The notes beneath the pieces were generated by a model that did not search any database, was not told the origin of the DNA, and was given only the letters and a program-made list of their open reading frames with translations. Shown here piece after piece: positions 17,550 to 28,331 of a stretch of 64,000 nucleotides of DNA (its first letter is position 1; the number at the start of each line of letters is the position of its first letter). Both the position numbers and the translations under genes were made by a program. The DNA comes from Acidithiobacillus ferrianus (GTDB lineage Bacteria; Pseudomonadota; Gammaproteobacteria; Acidithiobacillales; Acidithiobacillaceae). The DNA lies in NCBI RefSeq assembly GCF_010378095.1, contig NZ_WNJL01000001.1:99056-163055 (forward strand), read 5' to 3'.

Positions 17550-18424
17550 GTTCCGAAGATCCCTCCTTCCACATGGAAAAGCGCGCCGTGCGGCGGGCTT
17601 TTGAACAGGCCGCGGCCGTGTATGAAACCAGTGCCGTCTTGCAGGATCAGGTCGGCGCGCAGCTCATCGAGCGGCTGGAACTCGTCAAGCTGGAACCCCA
17701 GTGGATACTCGACGTGGGCAGCGGTACCGGCCTGCAAAGCCGCCGTCTCAATCGCCGCTATCCCAAGGCGCGGCTGCTCGCCCTGGATCTGGCGTCGAAC
17801 ATGTTACAGCAGGCCCGGCGTCGCAGGGGCTGGCGGCAGCGCCAACATTTTTGCCAGGGTGATGCGGAAAGCTTGCCACTGGCGACGGCCAGCATCGACC
17901 TGCTCTACGCCAATATGTCCATTCAGTGGTGCAATGATCTGGATCAGGTGCTGCACGAGTTTGCGCGGGTGCTGCGTCCCGGCGGTCTGCTGATGTTCAG
18001 CACCCTCGGTCCGGACACCCTCAAAGAACTGCGTCAGGCCTTCGCGGCGGTGAATGACCGCCCCCACGTCAGTCATTTCATCGACATGCACGATATTGGC
18101 GATGCCTTGGTGCGTCAGGGCTACGAAATGCCGGTCCTAGATGTGGAACATTATCAGCTCACCTATGCGGCGGTAGATGATCTCCTGCGGGATCTGCGTC
18201 ACATCGGCGCGACTAACGCCGCCGCGGGGCGCGCCCGTGGCCTGCTCACCCCCCGCCGTTTGCAGGTGTTGCGGCAGGCCTACGAGGGTTTTCGGCGGGA
18301 TGCGCGTCTGCCCGCCACCTACGAGGTGGTATATGGACATGCCTGGGGCAGTGGCCCGCGCGCCCTTCCGCGGGAGGACGGCAGCGTCGCCGTCCCCCTG
18401 ACCCGACTGCATCGTCACGCATGA
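17546..18424 (+). CDS. bioC: Malonyl-ACP O-methyltransferase
   Basis: SAM-dependent methylation of malonyl-ACP, which starts the pimelate moiety of biotin. The 292-residue protein has SAM motif I ILDVGSGTG (54-62) and the RRAFEQAAAVYETSA segment typical of BioC. LYANMSIQWCNDL resembles the conserved S.MAxQWC.D region of the family. The start at ATG 17546 overlaps the bioH stop; a much longer frame runs back into bioF and bioH but those codons are shadow sequence. bioD follows with an overlap. Confidence 0.93.
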   Translation: MSSEDPSFHMEKRAVRRAFEQAAAVYETSAVLQDQVGAQLIERLELVKLEPQWILDVGSGTGLQSRRLNRRYPKARLLALDLASNMLQQARRRRGWRQRQHFCQGDAESLPLATASIDLLYANMSIQWCNDLDQVLHEFARVLRPGGLLMFSTLGPDTLKELRQAFAAVNDRPHVSHFIDMHDIGDALVRQGYEMPVLDVEHYQLTYAAVDDLLRDLRHIGATNAAAGRARGLLTPRRLQVLRQAYEGFRRDARLPATYEVVYGHAWGSGPRALPREDGSVAVPLTRLHRHA

Positions 18425-19125
18425 ACCGGGCACAAAAATCGCCGGATCACCCCAGGATTCAGACCCGCGGAATATGGATCACCGGCACCGACACGGGTGT
18501 CGGCAAAACCGCTGTCACGGCGGCGCTGGCCCGGCTCTGCGCCGGTCGCGGCATGCGGGTTGCGGCCCTCAAACCCATTGTCTCGGGGGTCGAGGCCGAC
18601 GGTACCTGGGCGGATGTGGAAATTTTGCGCGCCGCCAGCCAGCCTCCGCGCAGCATTGCCGAAACCAATCTTTACGCCTTCGACCCGCCGCTGGCTCCCC
18701 ACTGGGCGGCGCGGCGGGCGGACGTCGCCGTGGATCGTGGGCGCGTCGTGGCCTTCGTCCGGGCGCAAGGCGAGGGGGTGGACCATCTGCTGGTGGAAGG
18801 GGCGGGTGGCCTTCTCGCGCCTCTGGGAGATGGCTGGGGTTTGGCCGAATTGGCCGAGGAACTGCGTTTCCCGGTGTTGTTGGTGGTGGGCCTGCGTCTG
18901 GGAGCCATCAACCACGCCCTGCTGAGTGTCGAGGCCATTCGCGCCCGGGGCCTACCCTTCGCGGGATGGGTGGCGAACACCCCGAATCCCGAGGTTGCGG
19001 AGGGTACATTGGAAACCTTGCGGCAGCGTTTGCCAGCGCCTTGTCTGGGTGTGCTGCCACATATCCCGCTTTGGTCCACCGCCCTCCTGAGCCCCTATCT
19101 GTCTCTTCCGGAGGCTTGGTATTGA
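18421..19125 (+). CDS. bioD: Dethiobiotin synthetase
   Basis: ATP-dependent closure of the ureido ring of dethiobiotin from DAPA and CO2. The P-loop GTDTGVGKT spans residues 22-30 of 234, and the LLVEGAGGLLAPL segment forms the conserved active-site strand. It overlaps bioC by ATGA and ends the bioFHCD operon. The final step, bioB, is encoded in another operon at 30165-31112. Confidence 0.94.
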   Translation: MNRAQKSPDHPRIQTRGIWITGTDTGVGKTAVTAALARLCAGRGMRVAALKPIVSGVEADGTWADVEILRAASQPPRSIAETNLYAFDPPLAPHWAARRADVAVDRGRVVAFVRAQGEGVDHLLVEGAGGLLAPLGDGWGLAELAEELRFPVLLVVGLRLGAINHALLSVEAIRARGLPFAGWVANTPNPEVAEGTLETLRQRLPAPCLGVLPHIPLWSTALLSPYLSLPEAWY

Positions 19126-19241
19126 TGTTAGACTGACCCGGTACTGCCATAAAAAACAAAAGGCAAGCAGCCGCGATGTTGAGGTGAAAGTGCATTCATC
19201 GTGGTTAAGGATTGCAGATATTCTGATGGAGCGCGTGTGTC

Positions 19242-20138
19242 ATGAAATCATTCAAGAGCCTATTGCTGTTGGTGGTGGCGAACCTGCTGATATTCGTCAC
19301 CCTGTCGATCAGTTTTACCATCCTGATCAATGTTGTTTTGCCGTTTTTCGGTGTCGACCTGCGTGCTTCGGTGCGCAGCGCGGATCTGCTTTGGGCGTTG
19401 GTGATCGGCTTTGGCGGCGCTTTCATTTCACTGTTGATGTCGAAGCATCTGGCGCGGGCGGGGATGCAGATGCAACGCATCGATGCGCCGCAGTCGGCCA
19501 AGGAGCATCTGGTCTACGAGTCGGTCGCGCAGCTCGCCAACCGACTGGGCGTCCGCATGCCGGAAGTCTGGGTGTACTGGAACGATGAGCCCAATGCCTT
19601 CGCCACCGGGCCGGGCCGCAACCATAGCATGATCGCGGTGAGCAGCGGTCTGGTCAACCTGCTCGACGACCATGAGGTGCAGGCGGTGCTGGCCCATGAG
19701 ATGGGGCATGTATACAATGGCGACATGGTGAGTACCACCTTGCTGCAAGGTTTGATGAATACGTTCGTGTTCTGGCTGTCCATGCTGGCCGCGCGACAGT
19801 TTGACGATCGGCCGATGATCGCTTTCGTGGTGTCCGTGGTTCTGCAGATCGGCCTGTCTTTCCTGGCGCTCATCCCGATTACCTGGTTTTCGCGCCGCCG
19901 CGAGTTCGCTGCGGATCGCTTCGCGGCCGAACAGGTGGGTGTGGCGCCGATGATCTCGGCGCTGCAAAAGCTGCATCAGCGGGCAGAGGCTGTGCCGGTG
20001 GTGCATGATGTGGTGCGTGACCCCATGGCGACCGCCTACATTTCCGGAAGCTGGCGCGGCTGGTTTGCTACGCACCCCAGCCTGGAAGCGCGAGTGGCCG
20101 CTTTGCAGACGCTTCAAAACGGGTATAGTTACCGATAG
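19242..20138 (+). CDS. htpX: Membrane zinc metalloprotease HtpX
   Basis: Inner-membrane M48 protease that degrades damaged membrane proteins. The 298-residue protein has two N-terminal transmembrane helices, the zinc motif HEMGH at about residues 152-156, two more hydrophobic segments after it, and the downstream Glu ligand in RREFAADRFA. This order is the HtpX layout. It stands alone between bioD and aat, with about 116 bases upstream. I see no clear heat-shock promoter in that gap. Confidence 0.94.
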   Translation: MKSFKSLLLLVVANLLIFVTLSISFTILINVVLPFFGVDLRASVRSADLLWALVIGFGGAFISLLMSKHLARAGMQMQRIDAPQSAKEHLVYESVAQLANRLGVRMPEVWVYWNDEPNAFATGPGRNHSMIAVSSGLVNLLDDHEVQAVLAHEMGHVYNGDMVSTTLLQGLMNTFVFWLSMLAARQFDDRPMIAFVVSVVLQIGLSFLALIPITWFSRRREFAADRFAAEQVGVAPMISALQKLHQRAEAVPVVHDVVRDPMATAYISGSWRGWFATHPSLEARVAALQTLQNGYSYR

Positions 20139-20187
20139 TGGGATACCGCAGAATGGGAGGGTTGGTCTTTGAAACAGGCGGGAGGCA

Positions 20188-20913
20188 GTGCAGTTGCGCC
20201 CTGAAGGCGTACGTCCGGTGCTTCTGCGCGGCCACGACCGGTCAGCCCCTTTCCCCGATCCGGAACAGGCCGACGGCAATCTGATCGCCATCGGTGGGGA
20301 TTTATCCCGGGAGCGCTTGCTCCGGGCTTACGCGCAGGGCATTTTCCCTTGGTTTGGGGCGGCGGATCCCATTCTCTGGTGGTCTCCTGACCCGCGCGGC
20401 ATCCTCCGGCCTGACGCTGTGCATATCAGTCGCAGTTTGCGCAAGTCGGCGCGTACGGGCGCTTGGCAATACCACATGGACCGGGACTTTATCGGCGTCA
20501 TCGGTGCTTGTGCGGCACCCCGCGACGCGCAGGGCGGTATCTGGATTACGCCCGAGGTGCGTGCGGCTTATTGCGACCTCTTTGTTGCCGGAGCGGCTCA
20601 TTCCGTGGAGGTGTATCAGCAGGATCGGCTGGTGGGCGGGCTTTATGGTGTGGCCCTTGGGGGGCTCTTTTTTGGTGAATCCATGTTCAGCCGGGTGCCC
20701 AATGCCTCCAAATTGGCCCTCGTTCTTCTGGCGCGCCATCTCCAGCATTGGGGTTTTGGCCTGATCGATACGCAGTTCATCACGCCGCACCTGCAAAGTA
20801 TGGGCGCATGCGAAATTTCCCGCAGCGATTTCCTGCAAGCGCTGATTCGCCTGCGCATGCAGCAGCCGCAAGCCGACTGGAGGATTTCGCTGTCCCTGTA
20901 CGAAATGTTCTAG
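20188..20913 (+). CDS. aat: Leucyl/phenylalanyl-tRNA-protein transferase
   Basis: N-end-rule enzyme that adds Leu or Phe from aminoacyl-tRNA to proteins with N-terminal Arg or Lys, marking them for ClpAP. The 241-residue protein carries FPDP, the GNLIAIGGDLS opening, AYAQGIFPWF and GGLYGVALGGLFFGESMFS, all family signatures. The start is GTG 20188 directly after GGAGGCA; a TTG at 20194 has better spacing from the same site. It precedes bpt by two bases, the usual pairing of the two N-end-rule transferases. Confidence 0.93.
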   Translation: MQLRPEGVRPVLLRGHDRSAPFPDPEQADGNLIAIGGDLSRERLLRAYAQGIFPWFGAADPILWWSPDPRGILRPDAVHISRSLRKSARTGAWQYHMDRDFIGVIGACAAPRDAQGGIWITPEVRAAYCDLFVAGAAHSVEVYQQDRLVGGLYGVALGGLFFGESMFSRVPNASKLALVLLARHLQHWGFGLIDTQFITPHLQSMGACEISRSDFLQALIRLRMQQPQADWRISLSLYEMF

Positions 20914-20915
20914 GC

Positions 20916-21626
20916 ATGGCCTTTTATCTCTCCGCATTGCAGCATTGCCCCTATTTACCCGATCAGGAAGAATTGCTGGTTCTGAGTGATCCCCGGGAGA
21001 AAATAGGCGGTATGGAATATGACCAACTCCTGCAGAAGGGGTTCAGGCGTAACGGACCAGTCGCCTACCGGCCCATGTGCCCTCAGTGTGATGCCTGTAT
21101 CTCGGTGCGCATTCCCGTCGCCGATTTCCAGCCGAGCCGTAGTCAGCGCCGCACCTGGGCGCGGAATCGGGATGTCCGTCTGTGTGAGCAGAATCCGCGA
21201 TGGGATGCTGCACATGCCCGCCTTTTTGCCAGCTATCAGCGTTGGCGACACCCAGGGGGTGGTATGGACGAACAGGCGGATCGTCTGTACCGGGAGATGA
21301 TCGTCGAAACCGGCGGTGTGGATGCTCGCCTCTTGGTGTTTGAGCAGGATGGACGCCCGCTGGTGGTGGCGCTGGTGGATGTGCTGCGCAGCGGCGTGTC
21401 CGCGGTCTACACCTTTTACACGCCGGATTTACCGCAACACGGTCTAGGTATTTTTACCATTCTCCGCCAGATTGAATGGACACGGGAGCAGGGTTTGCCG
21501 TATCTCTATCTTGGTTATTGGGTCGCCAATAGCCGAAAAATGGACTATAAAAAGCGCTTTCGGCCTCTGGAGGGTTTCGTGGCGGGGGACTGGCGCCTTC
21601 TGCCAGAGGCATGTAAACGCGAATGA
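20916..21626 (+). CDS. bpt: Aspartate/glutamate leucyltransferase
   Basis: Adds Leu to proteins with N-terminal Asp or Glu. The 236-residue protein has the ATE N-terminal cysteine motif (PMCPQCDACI) and the C-terminal ATE region with YLGYWVANSRKMDYK. The start at ATG 20916 is two bases after the aat stop and matches the family N terminus. A frame reaching back into aat is not used. Together with aat it gives a full Leu-based N-end rule. The next gene overlaps by ATGA. Confidence 0.93.
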   Translation: MAFYLSALQHCPYLPDQEELLVLSDPREKIGGMEYDQLLQKGFRRNGPVAYRPMCPQCDACISVRIPVADFQPSRSQRRTWARNRDVRLCEQNPRWDAAHARLFASYQRWRHPGGGMDEQADRLYREMIVETGGVDARLLVFEQDGRPLVVALVDVLRSGVSAVYTFYTPDLPQHGLGIFTILRQIEWTREQGLPYLYLGYWVANSRKMDYKKRFRPLEGFVAGDWRLLPEACKRE

Positions 21627-22402
21627 ACCACGCCGCACCGGACATGTTCAGCAGTTTCTCGCCGTGGACCATGGCGGGGGTCGTGGGCCTCTTGGGCAGT
21701 GCCTGGGCTTTGTCCGTTTGGCAGCGTCTCGGGATAGGCAAGGAACTGCTTTGGTCCGCGGCTCGGGCGACCATCCAATTGGGGGTCATGGGGCTTTTGT
21801 TGGGCTGGCTGTTCCACCAGCGCCAATCGTTTTTGCTGGTGTTCTTCCTGATGCTCATGATTCTGATGGCCGGTCTCTTCAACCGTAAACGTGGTGCCGG
21901 TGTCCCCCACGCCTACTGGATTGGGGTGGTCAGTATCACGGTGGCCACGGCCGTCACCCTGAGTTGGATGCTCATCGCCGGACTGGTTTTTTGGCGCGGC
22001 GAATCCCTGGTCCCCGTTGGCGGCATGATCATTGGCAATGCGATGAATGCGGTATCGCTGGCGCTCAATCGCCTGCGCAGCGAGGTGGATCAGCGCGAGG
22101 ATATGTTACTGGCGATGCTGGCGCTCGGTGCCCAGCATCGCCAGGCCATGCGCAGCCTGTACGGTATGGTGGTCCGCAGTGCGTTGATCCCGACGATAGA
22201 CAGCTTGAAGAGTGTCGGTATGATTCACATCCCGGGCATCACGGCAGGGATGATTCTAGCGGGCATGGCACCGCTCGCCGCGGTATCCATGCAGTTGGTG
22301 GTGATGGTGATGCTGACCGCATCGGTAACCTTGAGCGTCTCCACGGCGGTACTGCTCGCGGCACCGCGCGCCCTGATCTTTGCTCGGCGTATTGAGGAGT
22401 GA
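21623..22402 (+). CDS. FetB/UPF0014-type ABC transporter permease
   Basis: A 259-residue integral membrane protein with about seven hydrophobic segments. The central part (GNAMNAVSLALNRL) and the C-terminal helix region with LKSVGMIHIPGITAGMILAG match the UPF0014/FetB family, the permease of an ABC exporter implicated in iron export and oxidative stress in E. coli. It overlaps bpt by four bases. The usual ATPase partner FetA is not beside it or elsewhere in the window. The transported substrate here is therefore inferred from the family only. Confidence 0.8.
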   Translation: MNHAAPDMFSSFSPWTMAGVVGLLGSAWALSVWQRLGIGKELLWSAARATIQLGVMGLLLGWLFHQRQSFLLVFFLMLMILMAGLFNRKRGAGVPHAYWIGVVSITVATAVTLSWMLIAGLVFWRGESLVPVGGMIIGNAMNAVSLALNRLRSEVDQREDMLLAMLALGAQHRQAMRSLYGMVVRSALIPTIDSLKSVGMIHIPGITAGMILAGMAPLAAVSMQLVVMVMLTASVTLSVSTAVLLAAPRALIFARRIEE

Positions 22403-22409
22403 CACCCCG

Positions 22410-23015
22410 GTGACGGCTCTGTGCGGACGTTTTCGCGGCTTTTTGCCGGTGGTCGTCGATGTCGAAACGTCAGGTTTTGAACCTGACCGCCATGCCCTGC
22501 TGGAAATGGCCGCGATCATCATCGGTGGGGAGGTCGGTCAGTTGCGACCGGTGAGCACCCATCACTTTCATGTGCAGCCCTTTGCGGGCGCGGTGCTCGA
22601 CCCGGCGGCCTTGGCTTTTACCGGCATTGATCCTTTTCAGCCGCTGCGCGGCGCGATCCCCGAAGAAGACGCCTTGCGCGGCATTTTCAGGCCGGTGCGT
22701 AGCGCCGTTAAAGCGGCGCATTGTCGGCGCGCCATCCTCGTGGGCCACAATGCGGCCTTTGATCTGTCTTTCATCAAGGCGGCAGAAAAGCGGACGGGGG
22801 TGAAAAATAATCCGTTTCACCGGTTCAGCACCTTTGACACCGTCAGTCTGGCCGGTCTGGCCTATGGCGAGACGGTACTGGCCAAAGCCGCTCTGGCTGC
22901 TGGTCTGGATTGGGACCACGCACAAGCCCACTCCGCCCTCTATGACGCGCATCAGACGGCAGAATTATTCTGCCGGATTGTGAATCGCTTCGATCTCCAT
23001 CAGGAGTACTCCTGA
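22410..23015 (+). CDS. rnt: Ribonuclease T
   Basis: DEDDh 3'-5' exoribonuclease that trims tRNA and other stable RNA ends. The exonuclease motifs are visible in the 201 residues: VVDVETSGF (motif I, Asp and Glu), VGHNAAFDLSF (motif II), and DWDHAQAHSALYDAHQTAELF (motif III with the conserved His and Asp). The start is GTG 22410 with GAGGAG about nine bases before it. It lies eight bases after the permease gene. Confidence 0.88.
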   Translation: MTALCGRFRGFLPVVVDVETSGFEPDRHALLEMAAIIIGGEVGQLRPVSTHHFHVQPFAGAVLDPAALAFTGIDPFQPLRGAIPEEDALRGIFRPVRSAVKAAHCRRAILVGHNAAFDLSFIKAAEKRTGVKNNPFHRFSTFDTVSLAGLAYGETVLAKAALAAGLDWDHAQAHSALYDAHQTAELFCRIVNRFDLHQEYS

Positions 23016-23090
23016 GTCACGGCCATCATGATGTGTATCTGTTAGTATGTCCTGAGACACTTGTTTGAATCGTTATGAGAGGACGCGTTT

Positions 23091-24107
23091 ATGTCTTACC
23101 GCCTACGTATTGAACCCAGTGGCCATGAGCTGGATTGTGATAGCGATGAAACCATCCTGGAAGCCGCCTTACGGCATGGTTTTAACATCCCCTATAGTTG
23201 CCGCAATGGCACTTGCGCGACCTGTAAGGGACGCCTTCTCAATGGGACGGTGGATTATGGAGACACGGAAGAGAAAATTTTGTCCACCGCGGAGAGGAAC
23301 GCGGGACTGGCCCTCTTCTGTCAAGCCATTCCGTTGTCCGATGTGGCTATCGAAGTACGTGAGATCGGTGCAGCCAAAGATATCCAAATTAAAACCCTGC
23401 CATCACGGGTCTCTAAAGTAATGGACATGGCACCTGATGTGCGCGCCATTTTTCTGAAAATCCCCGCTACCGAGCGTTTACAGTTTCTGCCTGGACAATA
23501 TATCGACGTCCTTTTGAAAGAAGGGGGTCGGCGGAGTTTCTCGCTGGCCAACGCCCCTGGTGATGACGCCTTGTTGGAACTGCACATTAAAAGGGTGCCG
23601 GGAGGGATGTTTACGGACCATGTGTTCAGCACATTGAAAGAGAAAGATATTTTGCGTTTCGAGGGACCTCTGGGTACCTTCTTTATCCGTCAGGAATCCA
23701 CCCGCCCTCTGCTTATGGTGGCCACGGGCACGGGCTTTGCGCCCATCAAGAGCATGCTGGAGTCGCTTTTTGCCCAGGACTCCATACGCCCTGTCCATTT
23801 TTATTGGGGGGTACGTCATGCCGAGGATTTTTATTATCAGGATTTGCTGAATGAATGGCATTCGCGCTATGCCCACTTTCGGGTTATTCAGGTGGTATCC
23901 CGCCCGGAATCTTCATGGTCAGGCGCCACAGGCTATGTCACGGAACACATAATGCGTGACTTTCCGGATGTGAGCGCTTTTGATGCCTATATCTGTGGGC
24001 ATCCTGACATGGTGTTTTCTTTATCCGCCGCTTTACAGGAGGCAGGGCTGAGTCCGGAACATATCTTTGCCGATGCATTTGTATTTGCCAAAACAAAAAC
24101 AAGCTGA
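23091..24107 (+). CDS. 2Fe-2S ferredoxin-NAD(P)H reductase (AscD/Fre-like)
   Basis: A 338-residue soluble electron-transfer protein. The N-terminal plant-type ferredoxin domain binds a 2Fe-2S cluster with C37, C42, C45 and C77 (CRNGTCATC...C). The rest is an FNR-type module with the flavin motif RRSFSLAN and the NAD(P) motif ATGTGFAPIKSM. Such proteins are commonly annotated CDP-6-deoxy-delta-3,4-glucoseen reductase, but no dideoxysugar genes are near, so a general oxygenase or flavin reductase partner is as likely. It is monocistronic, preceded by GAGAGGACGCGTTT-ATG. Confidence 0.82.
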   Translation: MSYRLRIEPSGHELDCDSDETILEAALRHGFNIPYSCRNGTCATCKGRLLNGTVDYGDTEEKILSTAERNAGLALFCQAIPLSDVAIEVREIGAAKDIQIKTLPSRVSKVMDMAPDVRAIFLKIPATERLQFLPGQYIDVLLKEGGRRSFSLANAPGDDALLELHIKRVPGGMFTDHVFSTLKEKDILRFEGPLGTFFIRQESTRPLLMVATGTGFAPIKSMLESLFAQDSIRPVHFYWGVRHAEDFYYQDLLNEWHSRYAHFRVIQVVSRPESSWSGATGYVTEHIMRDFPDVSAFDAYICGHPDMVFSLSAALQEAGLSPEHIFADAFVFAKTKTS

Positions 24108-24169
24108 CATAATCTTCGCGTTGGTGATTTTTCCACCAAGTCGACCTATTTATTCAGGAGTGAGCGAGT

Positions 24170-24538
24170 ATGGAAGCACAAGTCAAAAAACGTCACCGGC
24201 GTAGTGCAGAAGAGCGTTTGGCGGATTTGGAAGAGAAGCAACGTCAGACGGAAATGCGGCTACGTGAGCAGTTAGCTAAGATCGAACAGCAGAAGCGAAC
24301 CCTGCAGGAAAACCCGCGCGCGCGTCGTGAGCGTGAGACCCAGCGACGGTCGTTGATGGACCGTATTTCTCGTTTGGTGCCTGAGTGGGAGCCTGCGCAA
24401 ATTCTTGCCGCCGTCGCTGAAGTGCGCGATCGGGTGGGCGATAACCATCACCAGTTGGGTGAATTGGGAGCCCGCGGAAATGCGTTGATGCAGGAACTGA
24501 AGCCACGGCGTGGCCGGCGTCCCCGCTCTGCGATTTAA
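24170..24538 (+). CDS. Small basic coiled-coil protein, unknown function
   Basis: I do not recognise this 122-residue protein. Residues about 10-60 are rich in Glu, Lys, Arg and Gln in heptad-like order (RLADLEEKQRQTEMRLREQL) and should form a coiled coil. The C terminus is very basic (RRGRRPRSAI), suggesting contact with nucleic acid or membrane phosphates. A strong Shine-Dalgarno (CAGGAGTGAGCGAGT-ATG) and a terminator hairpin 31 bases after the stop support a real, independently expressed gene. Confidence 0.65.
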   Translation: MEAQVKKRHRRSAEERLADLEEKQRQTEMRLREQLAKIEQQKRTLQENPRARRERETQRRSLMDRISRLVPEWEPAQILAAVAEVRDRVGDNHHQLGELGARGNALMQELKPRRGRRPRSAI

Positions 24539-24569
24539 AGTCTGACCTGGGCGATTGCCCGGGTACAAA

Positions 24570-24599
24570 GCCTCCGCAGGCGTGCACCGCTTCGGAGGC
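24570..24599. terminator. Bidirectional intrinsic terminator
   Basis: GCCTCCG (24570-24576) pairs with CGGAGGC (24593-24599). AAA precedes the left arm and CTTT follows the right arm. The hairpin lies between the convergent coiled-coil gene (ending 24538) and the zinc-ribbon gene (ending 24618), so it can serve both. Confidence 0.65.
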
Positions 24600-24617
24600 C
24601 TTTCCTGCATGCGCGTT

Positions 24618-24929
24618 TTAACGCTTTTTACATCCCCGCCAGCGGGCTAGGGTAGGTATCCGGTGCGCCATGTAGGCACGCGCATACCAGGGCGCCTCGC
24701 GCTTACGCATCAGTTGGCGAACCCGTTGCTGCATGCCGTCCAGTGTCAACTCCGGCTCCCTGAATTGGCCTGCGGCATAGCAATAACTGCAGTAGCGGGT
24801 ACTATGGCTACCATCGGCCTCGCTGCCCCCGCCCTGGGGGTCGAACTGCAGGGGCATGCCGCAACTCTGGCAGCGGTTTTTCTCGAGTTCCAGTTGGCGT
24901 ACCCAGGTCTTCATGGCGGGGTTAGACAT
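24618..24929 (-). CDS. Putative zinc-ribbon protein
   Basis: A 103-residue protein with two CxxC pairs (C20/C23 in CQSCGMPL and C47/C50 in CSYC), matching the putative zinc ribbon family PF12674. The C-terminal part is basic (RKREAPWYARAYMAHRIP). Function is unknown. It overlaps the upstream membrane protein gene by eight bases and ends at the shared terminator. Confidence 0.75.
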   Translation of the reverse strand: MSNPAMKTWVRQLELEKNRCQSCGMPLQFDPQGGGSEADGSHSTRYCSYCYAAGQFREPELTLDGMQQRVRQLMRKREAPWYARAYMAHRIPTLARWRGCKKR

Positions 24930-25860
24930 CTTCCGGTGCTATCAGTTCAAGCGCTTCGATATAAATGTGGGCCATCCCCAACAGGAAAACCACATTGGGG
25001 AGAATGAATATCAGCGCGCCAGCGAGGCCGATGCCCATGCTGAGTCCCGTGCCATATAAGGAGACGGTCGTGGTTACGGGTTGCGCGAGCATGTTGCCGG
25101 TGACGAATCCATTGTCGGAGAGGGTGCTCAGCATTTGCCAGAACATATCCGCACTACGACTGATTTCTTCGGCCAGCACGGGGGCGGCGGCGGTCAGTGC
25201 CATGCTATACCCGGTATAGAGGATCACCGCAATGATAATGCCCATGCCTGTTGCCAGTGCGGCCAGCAGCAACATCATCAGAAGAATGGATCCTGGTTTG
25301 TTGCGCGCGATGGAGAGGGTGTGGCGCAGCGAGTTGCCCACACTTTCGCCATGCCACAAGGCGGGGCCGGAAAGATTGAAGACAATGATGGTGAGCACGA
25401 AAACGACCGCGTTTATCAGCATGGCGGCTGGGAAGAGCGGGACGAAGAGGATCGCGCCTATTCCTGGTATCTTGCAGGCGAGGAATCCCAAAAGCTCAAC
25501 GACAAAAATACCAAAGAGCAGGAGGCCTTCGATGAGCAACAGGCCCAGCAGGCGCGGCAGCGCCCGTATGCCGAACCGGAGGCTTTTGGCCATCCCCGGC
25601 AAGGCGTCGCCGCGCGCTTCATGGAGCAACACCCCCCCCGCGCCCAGGTAACCGATCCCAAAACTGGCGAGCAAAATAATGCCTCCGATGATGGTGCCTG
25701 CCCATCCTCCTGGCCATTGAGTCAGTAATTCCAGTCCGGCCATTCCCAGGAACACCGCGATAACGTACACCAGAATGGGTTGCCATAAGGTAATGCCGCG
25801 TAGTGCCCGTAACAATAAAGAAAAGGACAGGTCTCCCTGGCTGGGCGTGTGGGTAAACAT
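24922..25860 (-). CDS. Multi-pass membrane protein (BPSS1780-like), unknown function
   Basis: A 312-residue membrane protein with about six long hydrophobic segments and repeated Gly/Ala-rich helices. It resembles the BPSS1780-type family of unknown function by general layout, a match I hold loosely. The start is ATG 25860, preceded by AAAGGAACC; a longer frame upstream is not needed. It overlaps the zinc-ribbon gene. The upstream region (25861-26050) is shared with a divergent TetR gene, so the regulator might act on both. Confidence 0.65.
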   Translation of the reverse strand: MFTHTPSQGDLSFSLLLRALRGITLWQPILVYVIAVFLGMAGLELLTQWPGGWAGTIIGGIILLASFGIGYLGAGGVLLHEARGDALPGMAKSLRFGIRALPRLLGLLLIEGLLLFGIFVVELLGFLACKIPGIGAILFVPLFPAAMLINAVVFVLTIIVFNLSGPALWHGESVGNSLRHTLSIARNKPGSILLMMLLLAALATGMGIIIAVILYTGYSMALTAAAPVLAEEISRSADMFWQMLSTLSDNGFVTGNMLAQPVTTTVSLYGTGLSMGIGLAGALIFILPNVVFLLGMAHIYIEALELIAPEDV

Positions 25861-25946
25861 GCATGGTTCCTTTGCCATCATCTTTGGCGCGTAGAATAGC
25901 AAATCGCGGCCGGATATTCGACGACGTATGGCGCATCCCCTGCAGA

Positions 25947-25975
25947 GGGACAACCGCCCTGGGCGGTGCTACACT
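25947..25975 (+). promoter_or_regulatory. tetR-type regulator promoter
   Basis: GGGACA (25947-25952), a 17-base spacer and TACACT (25970-25975). The predicted start point is near 25982. Two candidate operators sit on it: a perfect palindrome in the spacer and a TGACCG..GGT site just downstream. Confidence 0.45.
25953..25967. promoter_or_regulatory. Perfect palindrome in the tetR promoter spacer
   Basis: ACCGCCC-T-GGGCGGT, a perfect 7-1-7 inverted repeat lying exactly between the predicted -35 and -10 boxes. Position and symmetry fit a repressor site, although it may also be chance in GC-rich DNA. Confidence 0.4.
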
Positions 25976-25983
25976 GCTGGTAT

Positions 25984-25996
25984 TGACCGAATGGTC
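25984..25996. promoter_or_regulatory. Candidate TetR operator (site 1)
   Basis: TGACCGAATGGTC covers the predicted transcription start of the regulator gene. GACC and GGTC are inverted around a four-base centre. The same TGACCGWWYGGT pattern recurs at 29481-29492 in front of the pagL-like gene, which suggests autoregulation and a shared regulon. Confidence 0.45.
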
Positions 25997-26050
25997 GGGC
26001 GCGCGCCACCACCGTCGCCAGTACCGGGTTTTGGTTCTGAGGAGAGTTTC

Positions 26051-28305
<2,255 letters not shown>

Positions 28306-28331
<26 letters not shown>

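Noticed and set aside
24121..24139. TTGGTG-N7-CACCAA hairpin after the ferredoxin-reductase gene as a terminator
   Set aside because: The stem is only six pairs and no T-run follows on the plus strand.
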